The translations under genes and the position numbers were made by a program. Below are positions 45,028 to 53,628 of a stretch of DNA of 64,000 nucleotides, in pieces; position 1 is the first letter of the stretch, and every line of letters begins with the position of its first letter. The stretch is from CBETVX01 sp965539935 (GTDB lineage: Bacteria > Bacillota > Clostridia > Peptostreptococcales > Caminicellaceae). The stretch covers positions 1 through 64,000 of the forward strand of contig CBETVX010000005.1 in NCBI GenBank assembly GCA_965539935.1, in the 5' to 3' direction. The notes beneath the pieces are model-generated. The model was not told the DNA's origin and searched no databases. It saw only the letters and a program-made list of their open reading frames with translations.

Positions 45028-47271
45028 TTACTTACTTTCAAAATATGAAATACACCTTCTTAAATTATTAGATAACGAATTTAACTCTGCAGCATTACTA
45101 TTTAATTCATTTAATATGTCAAATTGATGATTTATCCCCTTACTCATAGTGACTGAAGTCTCTGCAGTCTGTTGGGCAATTGATGATATATGAGAAAAGG
45201 ATTGAATAATTTCTTCTTTACTTTTATTTACCATATCTATATCTTCAATAATATGGGTCATTTCTTCAGCCATATTTTTAATTGAAGTAATTATTGACTT
45301 AAAGGCCTTTTCTGTATCTAAAGCAGCATTATTTTGTTTTTCTATGATATTTTCACTGGTCATTACAACATTTTCAACTTTGTTAGTCTTATATGTTATT
45401 TCTTCAATTATTTCTCTTATATAATTTGATTCTTCTGAAACCTGTTCAGCTAATTTTCTGATTTCATGGGCCACAACTGCAAAACTATTTCCAGCCGAAC
45501 CAGCCCTAGCTGCCTCAATAGCTGCATTTAATGCCAACAGATTAGTTTGTCTAGATATATTATTTATTGTTTCATTAACTTTAATTATTTTAGCTATTTC
45601 ATACTTTAATAGGGCTACTTCATTATGTACTTTCTTTGAAACTTCAAAGCTTTCTATAGAATAAGATTTCAACTCATTTACCTGTATTAAGCCAGAATTT
45701 ACTATTTTATCTGTTTTATTATGGGTTTCAATTATAGTCTTAGAATAATCCTTTGTTTTTTGTATTGTTTCCGATAAGGATTTAAGATTCTCAAGGCTTA
45801 TATCTACATCACTGGCTTGTTCCTTTGATCCTATTTCTATTTCCCCTGCTACTTCTTTTATATCCTCTGTAAAATGATATACTTCTTCAGAAATAACAGT
45901 TAATTTATTTGAAGCATCAGACACTTCAATTGATGCCTTAGTCATACTATCGATAAGAATTTTAATTTCATTAATCATATTATTAAAACTATCGTTTAAA
46001 ACCCCTATTTCACCACTAGTATGAAAATCAGCCTTATTGTCTAAATCTCCTTCTGAAACACTTTTCATAATATAGGCTAGACCTTTTATAGGTTCTACTA
46101 TACTATTTGAATATATAAAAGAAACAAGTACACAGATCAAAGATAATACAGTCACAATAATGATAATAAATTTCTTAATAGTATTTATTGTATCATTGTA
46201 CTCTTGTTGATTAATGGCAGTCACTACTATCCAATTTGCCCAATCTAGTTTTTGATAGGATGCTACTTTCTTTACGTCATCATATGTATATCTACCAAAG
46301 TTATTTTTAAGTTTTCCCTCTCTCATCATATTGTCAGCTTCACTTTGTATAAGGTTATTTTCAATGGTTTTAAATAAATATTCTTCATCTTCATGATATA
46401 TTACGGTCTTAGAATCATCTACTACATAAACCATACCACTTTCTCCAATTTTCAAGGTTTCAAGAGGTTTCATAAATTCCTCTAAATCAAACAAAATAAC
46501 TATTACTCCCAATTGATCAGATAAAGTATTTATAGATTTTGCTATAGGAATAACATGTCTTCCTGTTATTGTAGATTTATATGTCTTTCCAATAAAAAAT
46601 TCATTATTTCCTGAGACTATTTCTTTGAAGTAGTTTTCATTTGAAATATTAGTCCCTGTATATTGTTCCCTAAAAGCAGAACCATCGGCTATTATTTCTC
46701 CCTTCATATCTGATATAAAAATCGTTTGATATAATCCATCTGAATTTTTCACTACATTTTTTAATGATAATAAAACGGTATTGAGCCATCTAGCATCATT
46801 TAAATTTCCATCTTTTATATCATCTAATAATACCAACATATCCGATTGGGAAGATAATGCACTTAGGGTTGTTTCTGTATTACTTATTGTTATATCTAAA
46901 CTCTTTTTTGCTCCATCTGAATAGGCTTTTAACATCTCTTTTTGATCAACATCTAATTTTGAACTTACATTGGTATAAATAAAAATCCCCATAGAAATAA
47001 CTGGCAAAATAGAAATAAGGAAAAAAACTAGTAAAATTTGTGTTCTTAGGGACATGTTTGATTTTTTAAGATTTTTATTTTGTAATCTAAATATTTCTTT
47101 TATAGGATTAAATATTTTTCTAAATATCCTACCATCATGAATTCCTTTCATACCTTTAAAATCTAATTTTCTTAATGGCTTATTATTAAAGAACTTGTGC
47201 AAAAAATGATTGTTTTTTTTCTCTATTTTTACATTCTTTAATTCTTTCTTATTTTGATAAATGGGATCCAT
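45028..47271 (-). CDS. Methyl-accepting chemotaxis protein with extracellular sensor and basic N-terminal extension
   Basis: 747 residues. Residues 1-75 are cytosolic and rich in Lys/Arg, which is unusual. TM1 is about 78-100, an extracellular dCache-like sensor about 101-360, TM2 about 368-392 and HAMP about 393-445. The signalling domain has the hairpin tip RQTNLLALNAAIEAARAG near 580-600. The start is supported by AGGAGG directly before the ATG at 47271; the internal ATG at 47055 has no site. The ligand is unknown. No chemotaxis operon is nearby. Confidence 0.92.
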   Translation of the reverse strand: MDPIYQNKKELKNVKIEKKNNHFLHKFFNNKPLRKLDFKGMKGIHDGRIFRKIFNPIKEIFRLQNKNLKKSNMSLRTQILLVFFLISILPVISMGIFIYTNVSSKLDVDQKEMLKAYSDGAKKSLDITISNTETTLSALSSQSDMLVLLDDIKDGNLNDARWLNTVLLSLKNVVKNSDGLYQTIFISDMKGEIIADGSAFREQYTGTNISNENYFKEIVSGNNEFFIGKTYKSTITGRHVIPIAKSINTLSDQLGVIVILFDLEEFMKPLETLKIGESGMVYVVDDSKTVIYHEDEEYLFKTIENNLIQSEADNMMREGKLKNNFGRYTYDDVKKVASYQKLDWANWIVVTAINQQEYNDTINTIKKFIIIIVTVLSLICVLVSFIYSNSIVEPIKGLAYIMKSVSEGDLDNKADFHTSGEIGVLNDSFNNMINEIKILIDSMTKASIEVSDASNKLTVISEEVYHFTEDIKEVAGEIEIGSKEQASDVDISLENLKSLSETIQKTKDYSKTIIETHNKTDKIVNSGLIQVNELKSYSIESFEVSKKVHNEVALLKYEIAKIIKVNETINNISRQTNLLALNAAIEAARAGSAGNSFAVVAHEIRKLAEQVSEESNYIREIIEEITYKTNKVENVVMTSENIIEKQNNAALDTEKAFKSIITSIKNMAEEMTHIIEDIDMVNKSKEEIIQSFSHISSIAQQTAETSVTMSKGINHQFDILNELNSNAAELNSLSNNLRRCISYFESK

Positions 47272-47402
47272 TTTTTCCTCCTATCCTTTTATTATTTACT
47301 AATAATATTTAGTAAAAAGATTTGCTTATTTTACAGCTATACTGGTACTTAAATTTTATATTACTCATACCTAATATTGGTTAAATCGCTGTTAAAATTT
47401 GC

Positions 47403-47445
47403 GAAAAAAAAGCTAGTATTAAGATTTATCCTCTTAACACTAGCT
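47403..47445 (-). terminator. Intrinsic terminator after the LysM gene
   Basis: AGCTAGTATTAAG pairs with CTTAACACTAGCT (one mismatch) and ends on the minus strand in a run of eight T. It lies 25 bp beyond the stop codon. Confidence 0.9.
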
Positions 47446-47469
47446 AAGGTCACTAGATTTAACTATTAT

Positions 47470-48729
47470 TTATTTCTGACCTGCTGCTATTTTTACATTA
47501 TTTTGATGGGTTGAATCTATTTGTCCATCTATATGTCTAGTACTATTTTTAAAGTGTAAATCAAAGTGTCCATCCATATTATTTCCCTTTATATAATCAT
47601 AATTAGTTCCTTCTCCATAGTCCCCACTTCTCCAGGATGTATATTCACCTGCTGGTGCATTTTCGTTTCCTGCGTGGGGCATACCTGCCATACTGGCAGC
47701 AATTTTTCTTCCATTATACTCAATTATAACTGGTCTTTTTTCCCAGCTATAACTACCACCAAATATCTCTAAATATATACTTGTATCTTCCGCAGTTAAA
47801 GTTTCGGTATCCGAATGATTTGCTCCTATAGTTCTCTTTGCCATAAAGGATTTTCCCGTATAAAAATCTGTTATTTTAAATACTGAACCTATAGGTACTA
47901 CATACTGGGCCTGGGTCCACCAATCTAAATATTCACCATATTGCTCTCCTGGAGTACTAGTTATAGGTATATTGTATACTGGGATTTTCACAGTATCTCC
48001 TATGTTAAGTACCGTATTATCATTTGCTCCGTTTGCTTCATATAGGTCATTTACTTGAACTCCAAAATCATTAGCTATTGTCCAGTAGGTATCTCCTTCT
48101 TTAACAGTATAATACTCATAGGTAATATATGGCTGTGATGAGCTTGAATTTGTATAAGATTCCATTCCCACTATACTAGTTGTTTCTTGGCCATTATTTC
48201 CAGTAGGTATTATAATTTCATCACCTACTTCTAGATAATCATTTTTCTCAGCATTATTAGCTTCTAATAAATCTATGGTAGTTATGCCATACTTTTCAGC
48301 AATCTTCCAATAGGTTTCTCCCCACTGAACTATATGGATTTTGTTACCTTGAGGAACTATAACAATATCCCCTACTTCTAAATATGAATTTGAACCAGCA
48401 TTATTTGCTCTAATTATCTCATCTGTACTTATCCCAAATTTTTCGGCGATTTTCCAGTATGTATCGCCATTGACTACTGTATATAATATCTTTTCATTGG
48501 AATCATAGGGTAAAAGTATAGTTTGTCCAACTTCAAGATATGAGCTGTTTTTATCTGAATTAGTATCTAAGAGCTCTTCTAAATCTATATCATATCTATC
48601 ACTTATCTTCCAGTAGGTATCTCCACTCTTTATTTGATAGTAAGCAGTTCCTGCAAAACTTAATAAACTACTTTGAGCAAAGATTGATAAACCTATTAAG
48701 CCACCCGCTATTATCTTTTTTATTTTCAA
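47470..48729 (-). CDS. Secreted protein with four LysM repeats and an uncharacterised His-rich C-terminal domain
   Basis: 419 residues from a TTG start at 48729 with GGGAGG 7 bases upstream. A signal peptide (1-26) precedes LysM repeats at about 30-73, 80-123, 132-174 and 206-250. Each contains the recurring GDTYWKI or GETYWKI turn, so they should bind peptidoglycan or spore cortex. Residues about 275-419 form a separate domain with GHFDLHFKNSTRH (387-399) and a further His at 408. This His/Asp pattern suggests a metal or catalytic site, but I do not recognise an enzymatic family. Tandem Spo0A boxes lie just upstream. Confidence 0.88.
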   Translation of the reverse strand: MKIKKIIAGGLIGLSIFAQSSLLSFAGTAYYQIKSGDTYWKISDRYDIDLEELLDTNSDKNSSYLEVGQTILLPYDSNEKILYTVVNGDTYWKIAEKFGISTDEIIRANNAGSNSYLEVGDIVIVPQGNKIHIVQWGETYWKIAEKYGITTIDLLEANNAEKNDYLEVGDEIIIPTGNNGQETTSIVGMESYTNSSSSQPYITYEYYTVKEGDTYWTIANDFGVQVNDLYEANGANDNTVLNIGDTVKIPVYNIPITSTPGEQYGEYLDWWTQAQYVVPIGSVFKITDFYTGKSFMAKRTIGANHSDTETLTAEDTSIYLEIFGGSYSWEKRPVIIEYNGRKIAASMAGMPHAGNENAPAGEYTSWRSGDYGEGTNYDYIKGNNMDGHFDLHFKNSTRHIDGQIDSTHQNNVKIAAGQK

Positions 48730-48773
48730 TTACATTCCTCCCATAGTTTTAATATTTTGCACTATATATCACA

Positions 48774-48790
48774 TTCGACAAATTTCGACA
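48774..48790 (-). promoter_or_regulatory. Tandem Spo0A (0A) boxes upstream of the LysM gene
   Basis: Two exact TGTCGAA copies on the minus strand (48790-48784 and 48780-48774) are spaced by 10 bp head to tail, the arrangement bound by Spo0A dimers. The upstream copy falls where a -35 would be for the -10-like TATAGT at 48766-48761. The start codon is 45 bp downstream. This resembles Spo0A-controlled promoters such as spoIIG. Confidence 0.7.
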
Positions 48791-48849
48791 TTTCCCTTGA
48801 TGTAATTTTTTCCAAAAATATAACAAGGAATTTGTCTTTTCTTTTTAAT

Positions 48850-48915
48850 ACAAAAAGTCAAAGAACAAAGACGCCTTACGACGCTTTGTTAGTTCTTAGT
48901 TCGTAGTTAGTAGGC
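48850..48915. repeat. Imperfect inverted repeat with heptamer run in the gap upstream of the LysM gene
   Basis: The 353-bp gene-free stretch 48730-49082 holds the 0A boxes, a terminator at its far end and this element. AACAAAG (48864-48870) pairs with CTTTGTT (48884-48890), then TTAGTTC, TTAGTTC and GTAGTTA follow in a 7-bp register (48889-48909). GACGCTTTGTT also occurs in the hairpin at 13690-13700. No open frame or known RNA was seen in the rest. Confidence 0.4.
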
Positions 48916-49056
48916 TTTGGTCAAATCTTATAGGTCGATAAAAGCAATAAAAAACCAATTTTTCACTGGTAATGATTTGTAATTTATTGTATGCCTCAAA
49001 TTTATTTGAATTGTTAACTATAATTTTTTGTGAAAAAGGTTTGAGTTTCTATACAA

Positions 49057-49079
49057 TAAAAAACGACCTTCTTAGGTCG
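49057..49079 (-). terminator. Intrinsic terminator after the PrcB-like gene
   Basis: CGACCT and AGGTCG form a 6-bp stem with a 4-base loop, followed on the minus strand by TTTTTTATT. It is 4 bp from the stop codon. Confidence 0.9.
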
Positions 49080-49082
49080 CCA

Positions 49083-49544
49083 TTAATCTTGATATTTTGT
49101 TTTTAATTCAATTCTATATGGTAATTCATTTAGATTAGTTTTAACTACGGTATAAGGATATGTAATAGCTTCAGTTACCACTTCTCCAGGCTCAGGATCC
49201 TTATATTCAGCATATACTACCAATTTAAATTTTTCATCTTCCATTATTTTTTCAATCTTATCTATATTAACTGTATATCCTCCAGTAGGCTTTTCTCCCC
49301 TAGTTACTATTACATAAATTTCTTCATCAATTTTACAAGCTAAAGCCCTCTCAAGATTTTGATATCTTGGCAGTATATCTTTGATTTTTTGAGGTATCTC
49401 TTCTTCACTTAATACATCGAATTTGATGTATTTACTATCATCAGTAAAATGTTTATAGGTCATTGTCCCACTTACCAAAACTAATATTACTACGACTGCA
49501 ATAGCAAGGTTCTTTTTGGTTACCATATTTTTAAGCTTCTCCAT
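49083..49544 (-). CDS. Membrane-anchored protein with PrcB C-terminal-like domain
   Basis: 153 residues: an N-terminal membrane helix (about 13-31), then a beta-rich domain. IYVIVTRGEKPTGGYTVNIDKIE matches the PrcB C-terminal (protease-complex inhibitor) family, whose GEKPTGGY loop is diagnostic. Function in Firmicutes is unclear. It ends a run of wall-related genes (murJ to wecG), 87 bp after the transferase. GAGGGGG precedes the ATG. Confidence 0.75.
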   Translation of the reverse strand: MEKLKNMVTKKNLAIAVVVILVLVSGTMTYKHFTDDSKYIKFDVLSEEEIPQKIKDILPRYQNLERALACKIDEEIYVIVTRGEKPTGGYTVNIDKIEKIMEDEKFKLVVYAEYKDPEPGEVVTEAITYPYTVVKTNLNELPYRIELKTKYQD

Positions 49545-49631
49545 AAACTACCCCCTCTTTCCATATATTGCTTAGTTATTAAATAGTATTCAAGAAGGGG
49601 TACAAATATTCTAAAAATGTTAAATCTGGAT

Positions 49632-50363
49632 TTAACTAATGTCTTTGCTAAGTATTACTTTAATAAGAAACTTCGGAAGTACCATCATTCTCTTGATTCT
49701 CCATGGCTCCTTTAGAAGTCTATAAAACCACTCTAAACCTAGATTTTGAAATATTTTAGGTGCTCTTTTTGCAGTGCCTGCCCATACGTCAACACTTCCT
49801 CCTACACCCATAGCAACACTAACATTTAATAGCTTTTTATTTTTATATATCCATTTTTCTTGCCTTGGTGAACCTAGGGCTACAAATAAAACATCTGGCT
49901 TTAATTCATTAATTTTATCTATTATTTTTTGTTCATCCTTAGAGTCAAAATATCCATGATGGGAACCTTTAATCTTTATATTAGGATAAACATCTGAAAT
50001 ACTATTGCATGCAATTTCTGCAACTCCAGGCTTTCCACCTAAAACATAAATAGATTTCCTGGTATTATTACAGAATTTAAGGATTTTATCCATCATGTCC
50101 ACACCTGTAACTCGTTGAATTAAACCTAATCTATGTATCTTTGAAGCAATTATTAATCCAATTCCATCGGGTATATTCATATCAGAGCTTAACAATACTT
50201 CCCTGAGCTCATCGTCTTCAATGGCTTTCATAACGATTTCAGTATTAGGTGTGAAGATCATAGCAAACCTTTCCCTATCTAATAATACCTTAAATCTTTC
50301 AAAGGCACTTTCTATTGTAACCATATCAATAGGAGTACCAAAAATTTTTGTTGTTTTACGCAT
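49632..50363 (-). CDS. WecG/TagA/CpsF family glycosyltransferase
   Basis: 243 residues from the ATG at 50363, with GGAGG 5 bases upstream; an in-frame TTG at 50375 overlaps that site. Family motifs are IFTPNTEIV, MNIPDGIGLIIASK, ALGSPRQEKWI and GVGGSVDVWAGTAKRAP. TagA-type enzymes add N-acetylmannosamine to undecaprenyl-PP-GlcNAc to start a teichoic or secondary wall polymer. Its position directly after csaB fits pyruvylated secondary cell wall polymer synthesis. It lacks a membrane segment and acts on the inner face. Confidence 0.93.
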   Translation of the reverse strand: MRKTTKIFGTPIDMVTIESAFERFKVLLDRERFAMIFTPNTEIVMKAIEDDELREVLLSSDMNIPDGIGLIIASKIHRLGLIQRVTGVDMMDKILKFCNNTRKSIYVLGGKPGVAEIACNSISDVYPNIKIKGSHHGYFDSKDEQKIIDKINELKPDVLFVALGSPRQEKWIYKNKKLLNVSVAMGVGGSVDVWAGTAKRAPKIFQNLGLEWFYRLLKEPWRIKRMMVLPKFLIKVILSKDIS

Positions 50364-50376
50364 ATTTGCCTCCAAT

Positions 50377-51468
50377 TCACAGTAATTTTTTTACTATTTC
50401 TGCATTAATAGATATTTTATTTCTTAGCTCAATTACTTTATTTTTAAGACATTCTTTATAACTTTCATTATTATTCAATATCTCATAAATACCCTCAATC
50501 AATATCCTACTAGATAAATTATCAATATCACAAAGACTTTCTTTATTTAATGTATCCATAAAATAATCTATTTTAGGGTCATAGGATATTCCTATCATAG
50601 GAACATTTGCAACAGCTGCAAAAATTAAGGAGTGCAGTCTTACACCTACTAATAAATCTAAATTCTCAAATATACTCAATATTTCTTTACTATTATATCT
50701 ATATTTTAGAAATATTACTTTATTCCCTAACACTTTACATAAATCATTATTTATTTCCATATCTTCACTATAATGAAAGGGTATAAATACAATATTTGCA
50801 TTTAACTCCTTGTTTAATTTTTCTACAGTTTCTATCAAAATCCTCTTTATTTTAGGGGTATAATTTTTACCTCTAAAGGCAAATCCTATAGTGGGTTTCA
50901 TAGGATCAAAACTTGAGTCATAGGTTTGTAGAATCCTTAATCCACTTTCTTTATCTATCCTATCCATGCTCATAACAGGGTCAGCAGTTACTTGTATTTT
51001 TTTACTATTAACCCCCATCTCAACTAAGTCCTTCTTAGAATTATAGTCCCTAACTGTTATATAATTAACCTTATTAAGTAAAAACTTAGTAAGCCATTTA
51101 TGAAATTCCTTATTAATAGGCCCTATACCTTGACTATAAACCATAACCTTTTTTCTCATGATAAGGCCTATAGCAATAATACCTAAGTAGTAGTTAATAC
51201 TTTTTTTGCTTGTAATATCCTGTAATAAACTACCTCCGCCACTTAGTAAGATATCTGTATTTGCCATAGCCTTAATTATTTTAAATACATTCTTCCTATT
51301 GATACTTTTTACACCATACTTTTCTGATGTAATCTTAGGATCGGCAGACAGAACTGTTATTTCCACATTATTTATATTCCTATTTAGATTTTTTACTATA
51401 GCCTCTAGTATTGCTTCATCTCCTAAATTCTTAAACCCATAGTACCCCGATATTAAAATCCTATGCAT
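50377..51468 (-). CDS. csaB: Polysaccharide pyruvyl transferase CsaB
   Basis: 363 residues. N-terminal SGYYGFKNLGDEAILEAI and GGGSLLQD, and C-terminal VGVRLHSLIFAA and ISYDPKI, define CsaB/polysaccharide pyruvyl transferase. It adds pyruvate ketals to secondary cell wall polymer, the ligand of SLH-domain S-layer proteins. Its ATG overlaps the stop of the DUF5693 gene, so the two are translationally linked. Confidence 0.94.
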   Translation of the reverse strand: MHRILISGYYGFKNLGDEAILEAIVKNLNRNINNVEITVLSADPKITSEKYGVKSINRKNVFKIIKAMANTDILLSGGGSLLQDITSKKSINYYLGIIAIGLIMRKKVMVYSQGIGPINKEFHKWLTKFLLNKVNYITVRDYNSKKDLVEMGVNSKKIQVTADPVMSMDRIDKESGLRILQTYDSSFDPMKPTIGFAFRGKNYTPKIKRILIETVEKLNKELNANIVFIPFHYSEDMEINNDLCKVLGNKVIFLKYRYNSKEILSIFENLDLLVGVRLHSLIFAAVANVPMIGISYDPKIDYFMDTLNKESLCDIDNLSSRILIEGIYEILNNNESYKECLKNKVIELRNKISINAEIVKKLL

Positions 51469-53609
51469 TAACCTTTTCTCCTTTCAAAGGAATGAAGGAC
51501 TTTCTCTAAACCTAGTGCAATACCTATGGCAACGAAACCTAAAATTAACCCTAATAGTACTGAATAAAATGTCCTTATTGTTGATAAATAAACAGGTGTA
51601 CGTAGATGACTAAATGTATTTACAACCGATGTTAATCCAATCACTGCAACTAAACCAAAGGGGAAAATCAATTTTTTATATTTCCTAAAGGCTACATATA
51701 CTGTTAATAATAATGCTGGAAAGGCCATTAAAAATTCCTTTGTTCTTGGTCGAGCTAGTAAAACCTCTTCTAAAAAATTACGTACTATCATTTCTAAATC
51801 TGAAGGCTGTATAGTTGTTTCATGGCCAGTTCTAGCTATATAAATATATCCAATTGTTAATAATATTGCCATTACAGCTATTTGTTTTACTTTGATATTC
51901 TGTTCCATAAGTCTGCCTATATCTTTTAATCCCGTATCTAGACCACTAATCTTTTCTTTAGTTCTGTCATAGCCAAATTTAGAAATATATATAATCCCAA
52001 ACATAGCTAAAGGAATTAATTGACTAAATTTAACACCCCTGAAAATATCCATTTCCAATAGATACCTTATATCAGAGAGAATTGCTCCGATAAACATTCC
52101 TCCAACCATTGATATGGCTACACATATTAACAAAGTAATAATTGAACTCTTTATAATATTTAAGAAGCTACTGTTGTTATCTTTAAGAAGCTGATCTTTA
52201 CTGTAGTTCATTAAATATAATATGCTTAGTGTGGGGAAAATAATACTTGCTCCTAATGCAAGGATTTTATCACTAAGGCTAGGAAGGAAATAATTCATAA
52301 TAAATACAAAAACAATTCCCAATCCTGCCAATATATTTATATATTTGTCTTTGATTTTTATAAGTGCATTTAATATTAGCATTCCAGCTCCTAGAACCCC
52401 TAGCCCCATTAAATTTAATCTTAAAAATCCAAGTTTATAGGGCTTCATAGTGGTAAAGTTACCTAATTCCATTCCATGTCTTGCTATTCTAGAGTTAAAT
52501 CTATTGAACATCTTTTCATATTCATTATAATCTGTTACATATTCATATTGGTCGTATTTAAATGGTTTAAAATATATGACCCTTATATTTCTTTCGGTAA
52601 CAGCTCTGTAAATTGTATTTTCTATTTCTTCTGCTCCCTCATAGTTGTAATACTGAAATCTTGTCTGAACCCAATCCCAAACAGAGAATACCCTTACAGC
52701 ATTATAATTAAGGTCTTCAGTAAGCTTTTCAATCCCTTCTTGTTCTATATGTTCTCTTTGAACTCCTGTCTCAATAAGCCCTACTTTTATATCGTTAGAT
52801 TCCATATAATCCTTTAAATCTTCTATATCATCTGGATATCCTAAAACTTCTTTACCTCCAAAAATAAATAGGGATGGTTTTAAGTTGTATTTTTCCATTT
52901 CATCTATGTAAGCTTCAACAAGTTTTTCGGAATATTTCATATAATTAGCAGGTCGTGGAAGCACTTCAAGACCACTTTCTTTAATTAATTGTATCTTTTC
53001 TTCATCAAATCCTAAACCAATTTTTGCTACCTGAGAAGAATAAAGTTGCTTTTTAGTACCGATAGTTTCACCTTCCACATCTAGTATATTTTGCCCCTGT
53101 AAATATAAGGCCTCTTCTTCATCTCCATCTATCAATATATAATAAGTATCTTTTTCTTCTATTTCTCTGTATATATCCCTTGGATAACGCTTTTGAAGTC
53201 CAAGTCTAACAAAATCATATATATCCCTTGATTTAGTCATTACCAATAGGTCATATTTATCTGCTTCTTCTAAGTATTGAATTACACCTTCAGAATATTT
53301 TTTCTCCCAGTTTACATCTTTCTTTATATTTCCTACAACCTCTAGCTCCATAGCTTTATCATCTTCAACCATTGATTCTAAGGTCTCTTCATTAATTGCT
53401 ACCGACGCTGCTCCAAGAGATTTAAACTTTTTTAACCACCAAGCCATATCTTCTTCCGATTGATTAGCGAGATTTTCTATTTCTTTATAATCTAAAACTA
53501 TTTCTACACCCTTATTTTTTCCCTCTACACTAATTCTTTCGAAAATAGTTATAGATGTGGTTAGTATCCCAATAACTACTAATGCTATAAGTAGAATGTT
53601 TTTTTTCAT
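51468..53609 (-). CDS. DUF5693 polytopic membrane protein in the wall-polymer cluster
   Basis: 713 residues. One N-terminal helix (about 5-24) is followed by an extracytoplasmic domain to about 400, then roughly ten helices to the C-terminus. The sequence fits DUF5693, which has no assigned activity. The soluble part resembles a TIM-barrel-like fold (repeated VGLIETGVQREHIEQEG-type segments), but that is a guess. It lies between murJ and csaB with a one-base overlap, and this neighbourhood is common in clostridia, so a role in lipid-linked wall precursor handling is plausible. Confidence 0.75.
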   Translation of the reverse strand: MKKNILLIALVVIGILTTSITIFERISVEGKNKGVEIVLDYKEIENLANQSEEDMAWWLKKFKSLGAASVAINEETLESMVEDDKAMELEVVGNIKKDVNWEKKYSEGVIQYLEEADKYDLLVMTKSRDIYDFVRLGLQKRYPRDIYREIEEKDTYYILIDGDEEEALYLQGQNILDVEGETIGTKKQLYSSQVAKIGLGFDEEKIQLIKESGLEVLPRPANYMKYSEKLVEAYIDEMEKYNLKPSLFIFGGKEVLGYPDDIEDLKDYMESNDIKVGLIETGVQREHIEQEGIEKLTEDLNYNAVRVFSVWDWVQTRFQYYNYEGAEEIENTIYRAVTERNIRVIYFKPFKYDQYEYVTDYNEYEKMFNRFNSRIARHGMELGNFTTMKPYKLGFLRLNLMGLGVLGAGMLILNALIKIKDKYINILAGLGIVFVFIMNYFLPSLSDKILALGASIIFPTLSILYLMNYSKDQLLKDNNSSFLNIIKSSIITLLICVAISMVGGMFIGAILSDIRYLLEMDIFRGVKFSQLIPLAMFGIIYISKFGYDRTKEKISGLDTGLKDIGRLMEQNIKVKQIAVMAILLTIGYIYIARTGHETTIQPSDLEMIVRNFLEEVLLARPRTKEFLMAFPALLLTVYVAFRKYKKLIFPFGLVAVIGLTSVVNTFSHLRTPVYLSTIRTFYSVLLGLILGFVAIGIALGLEKVLHSFERRKG

Positions 53610-53628
53610 ATACTTCTTCCTTTCTAAA

